Assembly: GCF_003987495.1 (NCBI RefSeq)
Contig: NZ_NGJU01000005.1
Location: 62,001-126,000 of the forward strand
Direction of reading: 5' to 3'
Origin: Vagococcus salmoninarum
GTDB taxonomy: Bacteria > Bacillota > Bacilli > Lactobacillales > Vagococcaceae
Length of the DNA stretch: 64,000 bases
Under the pieces are notes generated by a model, which ran no database searches, was not told where the DNA came from, and saw only the letters and a program-made list of their open reading frames with translations. Made by a program: the position numbers and the translations under genes. Below, one piece after another: positions 26,468-36,717 of this stretch (its first letter is position 1; every line of letters begins with the position of its first letter).

Positions 26468-27970
26468 ATGAGAGAACTTTTAGACTCATCTACCAAAAGA
26501 CGTTTAGAGATATTAGAACAACTAAACAGGTCTGCTGACTGGTTAAGTTCAAATGAACTTGCCAATACAAACAAAGCATCCCTAAGAACAATTAATAGTG
26601 ATGTCCATTATTTAAAAGAAAATTGGTTTCCCCATCTAATCATTGAGACTTCAAAGAAGAACGGTGTTCGTTTAAGTACGCCACCAAGTAGTCATGCATC
26701 GGTTGTATACAATAGTGTTATTGAAAATTCTGAAGCATTTCAACTATTAGAGAAAATATTTTTCAATCCTCATACAAACATTGAAGACTGGGAAGACGAA
26801 ATGTTTATTAGTGAATCTTCCTTATACCGAATTGCTAATCAACTGACTAGTTCATTAACACACTATGGTTTAAATTTACAAAAACGACCATGTCGCGTCT
26901 CAAATCAAAACGAAATTTATGTTCGTTACTTTTATACAACCTTTTTCTCAGAAGTCTACGGCATTCATGACTGGCCCTTTGCCCTTGATCGAAGAAAAAC
27001 GGTTATTTTAGCGCGGGATATTTTCGTTAAATCTGGCTATCAAGTCGATGAAGTCTTAATTATGAACCTAGCTTACGTTATGGCAGTGAGTCTGGAACGG
27101 ATTAGTCAAGGTTTTTATTCAGAAATCTCTCATCCAGAGCGGATTACTAAAGAAATGCGCGACCCTTTTTACGAATTTGAAGAACAAATAAATTCTTTGA
27201 TTTCAGTCTTAGACTTGTCTTTAAACGATAAGCTCTTAGATGATTTGATTAACTCTATTTATTTCGTTAAGGCAATTATTATTGACCACGTTGATATTAT
27301 TGCTTTAAAAAGTAAGTTAGCTGATTTTATTGAGTTAATCAAAGTTGCTTTAGATTTAGAAATTGATGATTTAAGCCGCCAAAACATTAAGAATGTTCTC
27401 ACATTCATTTATCTCGAACATCTGACTTATCCTTTCGATGATTATATGTTGTTTAATCGCTACGAATTTAACGGTACAGCCATTCGTAAAAATTTTCCTT
27501 CCTTCACTAAAGTCGTTGAAAAAGGCTTAGGGACGATGGAAGCAGAAATGGCTTTCCCTTGGCTATCCACTTTTAAAAATGAAGTGATTTACTGGGTCAT
27601 GGTTAAATGGCGTCGCTTGCCAACAATTCTCGAAAATAAAAAAGAAAAAGCTTCCATGTTAGTCCTCAGCGATCTCGGTGAAGAACATGCTAACTTATTA
27701 GCAGAAATGATTGTTAAAAACTTCGGCACGAAAGTTAAAGTTGTTGCCTACCAAGAATCGGTTATCTTTTTAGAAGAGGCTGATCCAGCTATTTTTGAAG
27801 GTTACGACTATTACGTTACGACCTTCTTTAAAGATATCATCCCTGAAGATAAGATCATCGTCGTTGACGCCATTCCTTCTGATCAAGATTGGGGTAAAAT
27901 CCGTCGGGCAATTAATAAAATTAATCAAATTGACCCTGCCCTCTTAGATTATCTGAAAAAAAACAGTTAA
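26468..27970 (+). CDS. Mga/BglG-like helix-turn-helix transcriptional regulator
   Basis: A 500-residue protein with the architecture of Mga and antiterminator-like regulators. A first DNA-binding region is at about 5-60 (RRLEILEQLNRSADWLSSNE and the following helix), a second helix-turn-helix at about 108-165 (FISESSLYRIANQLTSSL), a helical PRD-like middle, and a C-terminal EIIB-like domain from about 395 (SMLVLSDLGEEHANLLAEMI). No phosphorylatable cysteine is evident in that EIIB-like part. It lies 21 bases before the GGDEF gene. Confidence 0.8.
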   Translation: MRELLDSSTKRRLEILEQLNRSADWLSSNELANTNKASLRTINSDVHYLKENWFPHLIIETSKKNGVRLSTPPSSHASVVYNSVIENSEAFQLLEKIFFNPHTNIEDWEDEMFISESSLYRIANQLTSSLTHYGLNLQKRPCRVSNQNEIYVRYFYTTFFSEVYGIHDWPFALDRRKTVILARDIFVKSGYQVDEVLIMNLAYVMAVSLERISQGFYSEISHPERITKEMRDPFYEFEEQINSLISVLDLSLNDKLLDDLINSIYFVKAIIIDHVDIIALKSKLADFIELIKVALDLEIDDLSRQNIKNVLTFIYLEHLTYPFDDYMLFNRYEFNGTAIRKNFPSFTKVVEKGLGTMEAEMAFPWLSTFKNEVIYWVMVKWRRLPTILENKKEKASMLVLSDLGEEHANLLAEMIVKNFGTKVKVVAYQESVIFLEEADPAIFEGYDYYVTTFFKDIIPEDKIIVVDAIPSDQDWGKIRRAINKINQIDPALLDYLKKNS

Positions 27971-27991
27971 CACTTTTAAGGAGGTCATCTC

Positions 27992-29170
27992 TTGATAAAC
28001 TTAAGTAAGTATCTAACGATGGTTAATGCTGGTGTTATTAATATCTCAATAATTATTGGCACCATCTTAACCTTTTATTTTATTTCCCTGTATTTAGCGA
28101 CTAATAAAAATCGCACCAACTTATCTTTTGTTCCTAGTCATTTAGTTCAACCGAAACGCCTAAGAACTGTGATTTTAGTGGGGTTCCTTCTTGGTTTTAT
28201 TAGTTTTATCTTATCAATCAACCGAATTCCAATTTTAGGGGCTTCTAACGGTGTTGACATGCGTTACGTCATGATTTACTTTGCTGTAATATATGGCTCA
28301 GAATTATTAGGGGTTACGACGGCTAGTAGTTTAGTCATTCTAAAATACTTAAGCTACTTCGCTTCAACAAGTCCTATTCCTTTAATCGAATACATCAATA
28401 ACGCTCTTTTTACTTTTTTGATTCTAATCTTAGGGATTTATATTAAACGAAAAAAATTTCCAATATTTAAAACTCACATATTATTTTTAAGTGGCTTTAT
28501 GATCACGCGTTTCTTAATGTTCAGTATTTATTTTCACCCATTTTTACAGACAACTAAACTAACTGAATTTTTCTTGTATGTCCTGATTTATTCAGGGATC
28601 TTCTTACTGTCTACGTACATCATCAATGTAGCTATCTCAGTTTCCCAGTCTGTTCACGTTTATCGAACAGCTGCGGTCTATGACAGCTTAACGAATGTTT
28701 ATAATAAAGAATCTTTTCATTTTTTCCTTGACTACGTCGCTAATACTAAGTCAACTTCAGCTAATTTATCTTTGTCCGTCATTGATATCGATGATTTCAA
28801 AGACATTAATGATAATTATGGACACCCGACTGGTGATGCCGCTTTATCTTACTTGAGTACTGTTTTAAAAAAATACCAAAGTGACTTTAAGCACTATATT
28901 TGTCGCATTGGCGGTGATGAATTTGCGATCATCCATAATGAAAGTCCGACTGAAGCAGAAGACTACTATCGCAAAGTCTTTTACGACATTAATAATTCGC
29001 CTTTAATAAAGAACGAGGAAGAAATTTTCTTAGAACTATCCGTTGGTTTAACTCACTTTAAAACCCAAGACAAACCTGTGGATAGTGAATTCGCTTTAAA
29101 GATGGCGGACGATGCTCTCTATCAAGCAAAAAAACGGGGAAAACGCCAATTAGTTATTACCCGAGCCTAA
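27992..29170 (+). CDS. Membrane diguanylate cyclase with GGDEF domain
   Basis: A 392-residue protein with six or seven N-terminal membrane helices (residues 12-220), possibly related to the 5TM LytS/YhcK type sensor, and a C-terminal GGDEF domain (about 228-392). The active motif GGDEF is intact at 307-311, and the metal-binding aspartate region SVIDIDDFK is at 262-270, so it should make c-di-GMP. The RxxD inhibitory site upstream of GGDEF is missing (Asp and His replace Arg and Asp). An AAGGAGG precedes a TTG start. Confidence 0.88.
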   Translation: MINLSKYLTMVNAGVINISIIIGTILTFYFISLYLATNKNRTNLSFVPSHLVQPKRLRTVILVGFLLGFISFILSINRIPILGASNGVDMRYVMIYFAVIYGSELLGVTTASSLVILKYLSYFASTSPIPLIEYINNALFTFLILILGIYIKRKKFPIFKTHILFLSGFMITRFLMFSIYFHPFLQTTKLTEFFLYVLIYSGIFLLSTYIINVAISVSQSVHVYRTAAVYDSLTNVYNKESFHFFLDYVANTKSTSANLSLSVIDIDDFKDINDNYGHPTGDAALSYLSTVLKKYQSDFKHYICRIGGDEFAIIHNESPTEAEDYYRKVFYDINNSPLIKNEEEIFLELSVGLTHFKTQDKPVDSEFALKMADDALYQAKKRGKRQLVITRA

Positions 29171-29203
29171 AAAAGCTTAAATCCTTGAGGATTTAAGCTT
29201 TTT
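29167..29203. terminator. Bidirectional terminator
   Basis: A 15-bp perfect stem (AAAAAGCTTAAATCC with its complement) and a TTGA loop, flanked by A and T runs. It lies between the convergent diguanylate cyclase and recombinase-like genes. Confidence 0.9.
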
Positions 29204-29205
29204 AA

Positions 29206-29763
29206 TTATCTTTCTTGTGTATATTTATAGGCTGTTCCTAAAGAAATATTACATTCTTCAGCAATTTGACGTAGTGTGTATTTGTTGTTGTGGTATAAGA
29301 ATTGAATTCTTTCAACTGTTTCTTCTGAAATTCTTGGACGTCCACCAATTCGACCATTACGACGAGCTTCTTCTAAACCACGAGAAGTTCTTTCACGAAT
29401 AATCGCTTTTTCCATTTGTGCCATGTTTTTAATCATCGCTGTGTACGTTGCGTCATCAATTGAAGCCACGTCTGCTTCTTTTTCTAAAACAATTAAATCA
29501 ATGCCTTTTTCATCTAACTCAGTAATAAACTCAGCTAATTGAATAATTGATTTACCTAAACATACTAATTCAAAAATTACTAATTTATCACCAGCTTCCA
29601 TTGTTTCAATAGCAGCTTCTAATTCAACGTGTGGGTGTGTGACTGTTTTCAAACCATCTGTTTCTAAAACAATTTTGTCACAGCCGTGCTTGCCTAATTT
29701 TTCTAGTTGTGATGATAAGTACCCTTTGTCTTCTGTTGTATATGCATATCCTACGATTGTCAT
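29206..29763 (-). CDS. Serine recombinase (resolvase-like) lacking catalytic residues
   Basis: A 185-residue protein with the resolvase fold and a C-terminal helix-turn-helix (TLRQIAEECNISLGTAYKY, 163-181), aligned with gamma-delta resolvase without gaps at the N-terminus. The catalytic positions are changed: Arg8 is Tyr, Ser10 is Thr (GYAYTTED), Asp67 is Val, Arg68 is Cys and Arg71 is Lys (LVCLGKS). Glu124 and Arg125 remain. DNA binding and dimer regions look intact. It is therefore unlikely to cut DNA and may act as a transcription factor. No transposon or inverted repeats flank it. Confidence 0.85.
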   Translation of the reverse strand: MTIVGYAYTTEDKGYLSSQLEKLGKHGCDKIVLETDGLKTVTHPHVELEAAIETMEAGDKLVIFELVCLGKSIIQLAEFITELDEKGIDLIVLEKEADVASIDDATYTAMIKNMAQMEKAIIRERTSRGLEEARRNGRIGGRPRISEETVERIQFLYHNNKYTLRQIAEECNISLGTAYKYTQER

Positions 29764-30097
29764 AATATTTCCCCCTGTTGTGTTTTTATCTTTTGTTTAA
29801 AAAACGTCTGATTTATTTTTCCTGGCTACATTAAGAAGTATATAAAACCTATGAATTTATTACTATGCCACACTTTGCATATGAGTATGAAATATTTGAA
29901 TATATAGGACAATAAACAAACAAACAAGCTGTTAAAGCAAGCTTTTCAAGGTTTCTTGAGATTTTATTCAAATTTTGCGTATAGATACGCATCTTTTGAA
30001 TAATCTACCTTTTAACAAAAATAAAGAAAGACTAGCTTTACTTACTTACATATAGTAATATAGTTAAGTGTTTAAAAAAATCGCTGGAGGTATCATC
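29764..30097. other. Divergent intergenic region with a 36-bp palindrome
   Basis: About 330 AT-rich bases between the recombinase-like gene and azoR. The notable element is the inverted repeat at 29966-30001. An AGGGGGAAA ribosome binding site serves the recombinase-like gene, and GGAGG serves azoR. Confidence 0.65.
29966..30001. repeat. 36-bp interrupted palindrome, possible recombinase-like operator
   Basis: Inner perfect arms TGCGTAT-AG-ATACGCA (29976-29991) are framed by outer arms ATTCAAA (29966-29972) and TTTGAAT (29995-30001), all symmetric about 29983.5. The lack of a T run argues against a terminator. It is of the size and symmetry expected of a resolvase subsite. Confidence 0.7.
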
Positions 30098-30718
30098 ATG
30101 TCAAACGTTTTAGTCATTAAAGCCCATCCATTGACTGGGGAAGAGTCATCATCAATGAAACTAATGGAGCAATTTATTCAAACTTATTCAGAAAAACACG
30201 GTCAAGAGTCTGTTAAGGTTCTTGATTTATATAGTAGTTACATTCCAGAAGTTGACGAAACTTTGTTAACTGCTTGGAACTCATTAAAAGCTGGTGCTGA
30301 ATTTACTTCGCTATCACCTGAGCAACAAACTGCTGTTAGCCGTTTTAACGAGTTAACAGAACAATTTCTAGCTGCTGACAAAATTGTCATCGCTAATGCT
30401 TTATGGAACTTAAACGTGCCAACTCGTTTAAAAGCTTGGATCGATACGGTCAACGTCGCTGGCAAAACCTTTAAATATACTGCAACAGGTCCCGTTCCTT
30501 TAACTGAAGGCAAAAAAGTCTTACATATCCAATCAAATGGTGGCAGCTACGATGGCCAAGATTTCTCTTCCCAATTTGTAAAAGGTATCTTAAACTTTGT
30601 CGGTGTCGAAGACTTTCACCAATTATTCGTTGAAGGCGTTGATCACTACCCTGAACGTCGTGATGACATTTTAGGAACTGCCTTAGCTAAAGCTTCGGCT
30701 TTTGCAACAGACTTCTAA
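30098..30718 (+). CDS. azoR: FMN-dependent NADH-azoreductase
   Basis: Flavodoxin-like quinone/azo reductase of about 206 residues. MSNVLVIKAHPLTGEESSSM is the FMN phosphate-binding start, and ANALWNLNVPTRLKAWIDTV with SNGGSYDG are the conserved flavin-contact segments. The ATG at 30098 is chosen because GGAGG lies seven bases before it; the frame is open to 30068. Confidence 0.92.
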   Translation: MSNVLVIKAHPLTGEESSSMKLMEQFIQTYSEKHGQESVKVLDLYSSYIPEVDETLLTAWNSLKAGAEFTSLSPEQQTAVSRFNELTEQFLAADKIVIANALWNLNVPTRLKAWIDTVNVAGKTFKYTATGPVPLTEGKKVLHIQSNGGSYDGQDFSSQFVKGILNFVGVEDFHQLFVEGVDHYPERRDDILGTALAKASAFATDF

Positions 30719-30721
30719 AAA

Positions 30722-30777
30722 ATAAAAACAATGATTCACACTGCTCTAGCGAGACAGTTGAGAATCATTGTTTTTTT
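30722..30777. terminator. Bidirectional terminator between azoR and the AI-2E transporter gene
   Basis: The stem pairs AAACAATGATTC with GAATCATTGTTT, continuing through an imperfect inner ACTG stem. T runs on both strands serve the convergent genes. Confidence 0.85.
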
Positions 30778-31945
30778 ATTCGCTTTCTTTAAGGTCAATC
30801 TCTGTTTCTTCATATAAGTTAGAAACATCTTTATACCATTCAAATAAGTGAGTAACTAAGACTTTTAAGGCGGCGTAACCAGGAATCCCGATTATCACTC
30901 CTACGACCCCAAAGAGCTTCCCAGCCGTTAAGAGGACGAAGATAATCGTCACTGGATGCATTTTTAATTGACTTCCTAAGACTAAAGGCGAGACAAAACG
31001 TCCTTCGACAACTTGCTCAATTCCAAAAACAATTAAGACTTTAACAAACATCGCCGGCCCACTGACTAAACCTAGTAGTAAGGCAGGAATAGTTGCTAAA
31101 GCTGAACCTAGATAAGGAATAAGATTTAAAAAACCTGCTAATATTCCTAAAGTAATACTGTAATCTAAACCAATGAGGCTAAAGCCGATCACAAACATTA
31201 CGGCAACAGCAAAAGCCACTGTGACTTGCCCACGAATGTATTGGGAGACTTGTTTGTTAATATCTTCTAAGACTTTTCTCGTTGGTTTACGCGCTTTCGT
31301 TGGTAAGAATTTTAAGAAGTACGTCGTCATCTCTTTACCATCTTTTAACATATAAAATAAAATGAATGGTGTCGTAATAACTGTCACAAAGACATTAGCG
31401 ACTGTACCGATAAAACTTCCAATACCTTGAAAAGTATTTTTTGAAAAGCCCTTAACTACGGTTGTAATACTATCAAAAACTGAATCACTAAATTTTTCAA
31501 GTTGTTCAGAATATTGATCCAGTAAAGGATGACTCAATAACTCTGTCGTTTTTGTTTGGATTGTTGCCCAATAATCCGGCCAATTATTGATAAAACTTAA
31601 TGTTTGGTCTTGAATTTTAGGAACAACTATCACGATGCCCCATGTCATTAAAGCTATAATTCCGACAAAGACAATCGCTATTGACCAAACCCGTTTGACA
31701 CCTTTTTTCTCGATTAAATTAACTAAGGGATTTAAGAAATAAAATAAAATACCGGCAAAGACAATCGGAAATCCAACAATCCCAAAAAATTGCCAAATCG
31801 GCGTAAATAAATATGAAACTTTAGTAAAAAGTAAAATAATCAGCAAGCACAACAATAGAACTAACAAGGCTGTGACGACTTGATTATTTAAAAACCATTT
31901 CCAAAACCAAGAAAACTTACTTTCTTCAGCACGTTTTTTTTCCAT
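30776..31945 (-). CDS. AI-2E family transporter (PerM-like)
   Basis: A 389-residue multi-pass membrane protein with helices near 20-45, 50-75, 80-110, 180-205 and five more in the C-terminal half. The family-typical run GILAGFLNLIPYLGSALATIP lies at about 270-290, and HPVTIIFVLLTAGKLFG near 330. Members export small molecules or ions; AI-2 export is proven only for some. It follows the EIIA-Gut-like gene by 13 bases, so the two are probably cotranscribed. Confidence 0.88.
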   Translation of the reverse strand: MEKKRAEESKFSWFWKWFLNNQVVTALLVLLLCLLIILLFTKVSYLFTPIWQFFGIVGFPIVFAGILFYFLNPLVNLIEKKGVKRVWSIAIVFVGIIALMTWGIVIVVPKIQDQTLSFINNWPDYWATIQTKTTELLSHPLLDQYSEQLEKFSDSVFDSITTVVKGFSKNTFQGIGSFIGTVANVFVTVITTPFILFYMLKDGKEMTTYFLKFLPTKARKPTRKVLEDINKQVSQYIRGQVTVAFAVAVMFVIGFSLIGLDYSITLGILAGFLNLIPYLGSALATIPALLLGLVSGPAMFVKVLIVFGIEQVVEGRFVSPLVLGSQLKMHPVTIIFVLLTAGKLFGVVGVIIGIPGYAALKVLVTHLFEWYKDVSNLYEETEIDLKESE

Positions 31946-31958
31946 TGCGACCTCCTAT

Positions 31959-32315
31959 TTAATTGTATTTAATAATCGTTCCTGTTTTAATTTCAGGTAA
32001 AATAAAAGGTTCAACGTAGATTGCATTAACTAAGGCATCTTCCGATGGCACTTCACTAAAAATAACTGTCACATGACCGATTTCGTTTAATTGACTTTCA
32101 GCTAAACGACCTAAATGAGTCATTGTGTAACGCTGCTCATCAAATGATAAATGACCACCTAAACCTAGTTTAATCGGACCTTTTGATTTATCAATTGTCT
32201 GGATAACTGAAACTTTCTTTAATTCCGGCGTTGCACTTTCGCCAAATAAAATAATCATCTGGTCGCCAGCGTCAACAGCCTGCTCACCAATCTCTATTAC
32301 TTTTCCTTGTATCAT
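31959..32315 (-). CDS. Orphan EIIA-Gut (glucitol/sorbitol PTS IIA) homologue without the phospho-histidine
   Basis: A 118-residue protein aligning along its length with E. coli SrlB (for example HLGRLAESQLNEIGHVTVIF near 67-86). In SrlB the phosphorylated residue is His43, but the aligned position here is Gln39 in SVIQTIDKSKG. No EIIB or EIIC for glucitol is nearby. It therefore probably does not carry phosphate and may have a regulatory or binding role, perhaps with the membrane transporter encoded 13 bases downstream. Confidence 0.78.
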   Translation of the reverse strand: MIQGKVIEIGEQAVDAGDQMIILFGESATPELKKVSVIQTIDKSKGPIKLGLGGHLSFDEQRYTMTHLGRLAESQLNEIGHVTVIFSEVPSEDALVNAIYVEPFILPEIKTGTIIKYN

Positions 32316-32506
32316 GTCACTACTCCTAACATTATTTACTCTATGTTAATTGTACCACAAAGACCTTTTTTTTCCTCAATAAGCTCTTCTTCTTACTACT
32401 TTCTTTGTTTTTAAAGAAAAAACAGTACTTTTTTTCAAAGCTTTCTAAGATTCTCTGACTTTTTTTATGCTATACTTTGATTATAATATTTGAAAGGATG
32501 AGTAGA

Positions 32507-33538
32507 ATGTTAGAAAAAATACTATTAGGTACTTACACAAAAAGAGAGAGTAAAGGTATTTACGAAATCTCTTTAGATACTGAAAAAAAAGCGTTAGTTG
32601 ATTTTAAAGAATTAATTGCTGAAACAAACCCAACTTATGTCGGAGTTTCTGCTGATAAAAATCTATATTCAATGACGATTGTTGATGGCAAAGGTGGCAT
32701 GGCAGCATACGCTCCCGCTGAAAATGGTGGCTATACCTTATTAAATACCGTCACTGAAGAAGGAGCTCCTCCTTGTTACGTTGGGATTGATAATCAACGT
32801 GGCCTAATTTTTGGGGCAAACTATCACCGTGGTCAAGTTACTTCGTATAAGATCCAAGTAGATGGCTCAATTAAGCAAGTGGACATGATTCAGCACCTTG
32901 GTAGTGGTCCTCATGCCAATCAAACAAGTCCTCACGCCCACTACGCAGACTTAACACCTGATAACCGCTTAGTCGTCTGTGACTTAGGGACTGATGGAGT
33001 TTACACTTACGACGTCACAGCAGAGGGCGCGTTAACTGAAGTTGCCTGTTATCAAGCCACACCAGGAACTGGTCCCCGTCATTTAGTTTTCCATCCTAAT
33101 AATCAAGTTGCTTACCTTTTCGGCGAGTTAGCTAACACTGTAGTAGTCATGAGCTACGATGCTACGACTGGTACATTTGAAACATTACAAACATTATCGA
33201 CTTTACCAGCTGACTTTACTGATTTTAGTGGTGGGGCTGCGATTCGCATTTCTCAAGATGGCAAACATGTTTACTTATCAAATCGTGGACATAACTCGAT
33301 CGCTGTTTTTGAAACTAGTCATGATGGCCAAGAATTAGCTTTAATTCAATTAATTCCTTCTGAAGGAAACTTTCCAAGAGATTTCGATCTTAACAGTACG
33401 GATGAATTTTTAGTTGTGGCTCATCAAGAGTCTGACAACTTAACATTATTTAGCCGTGACACTAAGACCGGCTTGCTGAGCTTAATCTCTAAAGACACTT
33501 ACGCACCTGAATGTGTCTGTACTTACTTTGTAAAATAA
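32507..33538 (+). CDS. pgl: 6-phosphogluconolactonase, beta-propeller type
   Basis: Lactonase-family seven-bladed propeller of about 343 residues that hydrolyses 6-phosphogluconolactone in the pentose phosphate pathway. LGTYTKRESKGIYEI at the start, SPHAHYADLTPDN near 135-148, GPRHLVFHP near 185 and LSNRGHNSIAVF are typical. The ATG at 32507 with AAAGGATG upstream gives the family N-terminus. A TATACT and a TATAAT lie just before. Confidence 0.9.
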   Translation: MLEKILLGTYTKRESKGIYEISLDTEKKALVDFKELIAETNPTYVGVSADKNLYSMTIVDGKGGMAAYAPAENGGYTLLNTVTEEGAPPCYVGIDNQRGLIFGANYHRGQVTSYKIQVDGSIKQVDMIQHLGSGPHANQTSPHAHYADLTPDNRLVVCDLGTDGVYTYDVTAEGALTEVACYQATPGTGPRHLVFHPNNQVAYLFGELANTVVVMSYDATTGTFETLQTLSTLPADFTDFSGGAAIRISQDGKHVYLSNRGHNSIAVFETSHDGQELALIQLIPSEGNFPRDFDLNSTDEFLVVAHQESDNLTLFSRDTKTGLLSLISKDTYAPECVCTYFVK

Positions 33539-33544
33539 AAAAAT

Positions 33545-33592
33545 AAATAAGCAAGCTAGTCCTCGAGTAACACGGATTAGCTTGCTTATTTT
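33545..33592. terminator. Bidirectional terminator between pgl and the beta-glucoside PTS gene
   Basis: A long stem pairs 33545-33562 with 33575-33592 (one mismatch), with A and T runs on the two sides. Confidence 0.88.
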
Positions 33593-33628
33593 TATTTAGC
33601 TAGACGGATTTTTACCACTCGTCATCGT

Positions 33629-35596
<1,968 letters not shown>

Positions 35597-35610
35597 TTAA
35601 AATATGAACA

Positions 35611-35669
35611 CAAAAAAACCTAAACCAACATAAATAGAGAGAACCTCTCGACTTATGTTAGTTTAGGTT
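35611..35669 (-). terminator. Conditional terminator in the bglP leader
   Basis: A strong stem with one or two mismatches pairs 35641-35669 with 35618-35640 and is followed on the minus strand by TTTTTTT. Its 5' arm overlaps the RAT, so LicT binding prevents its formation. Confidence 0.9.
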
Positions 35670-35693
35670 ATGCCCACTTAAGGTAACAGTCCT
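35661..35693 (-). promoter_or_regulatory. RAT site bound by LicT
   Basis: The minus strand reads AGGACTGTTACC and then GGGCATAACCTAAAC, closely matching the ribonucleic antiterminator of Bacillus bglP (GGATTGTTACTG with GGCAAAACCTAAA). It lies between licT and bglP. Confidence 0.88.
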
Positions 35694-35739
35694 AACTTCG
35701 ACCTCTTTATTTTATCAAAAAACATTCATTATGTATACG

Positions 35740-36597
35740 CTATTTTTCACTTTTATTGATTAAATCTGTCACTCGCCAGACATGAATCGTCAAATAAAGA
35801 ACTTCATTACTAGTAATTTCCCAGCCTTCTTCTCGTCTAACTTTTTCACTGATACCTAAAGCCACTTCATAAGCCCGCTGATATTTAGCTTTAATCATGG
35901 TCATTAAGTCATTATCAAGCATCGAGTCTTGCAACCTTTCCTGATTGATTTGGCGAATAATAAAATAGCGGAGGTGAGTCACGAAACGAATGTAATTAGT
36001 GGACTCTTCATCTAATTCCAACTGGTATTCGGTAGCCACAAAGAGCATAATCCCACGGACGATTTGATTGATTCTCTCCGTTTGACTTAGTTTTTCTAGA
36101 TTACTTTGAGCATTCACAAAGTGCATCGTAATAAAAGTTTCTTCACTTTTAGGTAAAGTAATTCCTAGGCGTTGATTTAAAAAACTGATTGCTTGAAGGG
36201 CTGCTTGATATTCTTGAGGATACAAACGGCGAGTTTCCCACTTAAATGAGGTTGAGTAATCTAAGCCTTCAGTACTTCTTTTTATTGCAAAATGAATATG
36301 ATCTAGTAAAGTTATGTAATTAGTTTCTTTCAATTGTAACTTTAATTGCCCTTCAGCTTCGGTAATCATGTCATTAACAGCTTCAATCACTTCTGCTGGC
36401 AGACTAAAAATCGTTTGAACAATGTAAGAAAAAGCTCGGGAAGGCTCCGCTAAAAAACGTCTTTCGACTTCACTTACATAGACATGATCATTCGCTTTTT
36501 TACCAAAACTAATGCCTTTACCGATGACAATCCATTCTTTTCCTTCACTATCTTTAACCATTGCTACGTTATTATTAAACTTTTTAATATATTTCAT
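35740..36597 (-). CDS. licT: LicT/BglG-type transcriptional antiterminator
   Basis: A 285-residue RNA-binding protein. The CAT domain is at residues 1-56 (KKFNNNVAMVKDSEGKEWIV, GKGISFGKK), PRD1 at about 65-170 with histidines in LLDHIHFAIKRS and TMHFVNAQ, and PRD2 at about 175-285 with RFVTHLRYF and YLTIHVWRV. It releases the bglP terminator when beta-glucosides are present. A TATAAT at 36632-36637 is a likely -10. Confidence 0.93.
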   Translation of the reverse strand: MKYIKKFNNNVAMVKDSEGKEWIVIGKGISFGKKANDHVYVSEVERRFLAEPSRAFSYIVQTIFSLPAEVIEAVNDMITEAEGQLKLQLKETNYITLLDHIHFAIKRSTEGLDYSTSFKWETRRLYPQEYQAALQAISFLNQRLGITLPKSEETFITMHFVNAQSNLEKLSQTERINQIVRGIMLFVATEYQLELDEESTNYIRFVTHLRYFIIRQINQERLQDSMLDNDLMTMIKAKYQRAYEVALGISEKVRREEGWEITSNEVLYLTIHVWRVTDLINKSEK

Positions 36598-36676
36598 TGA
36601 TCAACCTCGTCTTTATAAAATTTCATACGTTATTATAGCTTATCTTTTAGACTTTTTCTAAGTTTTTTTTCTTTAG

Positions 36677-36710
36677 AAAAAAAAGACAACTCAAAATCGA
36701 GTTATCTTTT
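36677..36710 (-). terminator. Terminator after yhgE
   Basis: A 12-bp stem with one mismatch (36681-36692 with 36699-36710) and a six-base loop, followed on the minus strand by a T run. Confidence 0.85.
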
Positions 36711-36717
36711 AGTCACT

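Noticed and set aside
29206-30001. Possibility that the recombinase-like gene marks a mobile element
   Set aside because: No terminal repeats, transposase, partner genes or change in base composition are seen around it, and its catalytic residues are missing.
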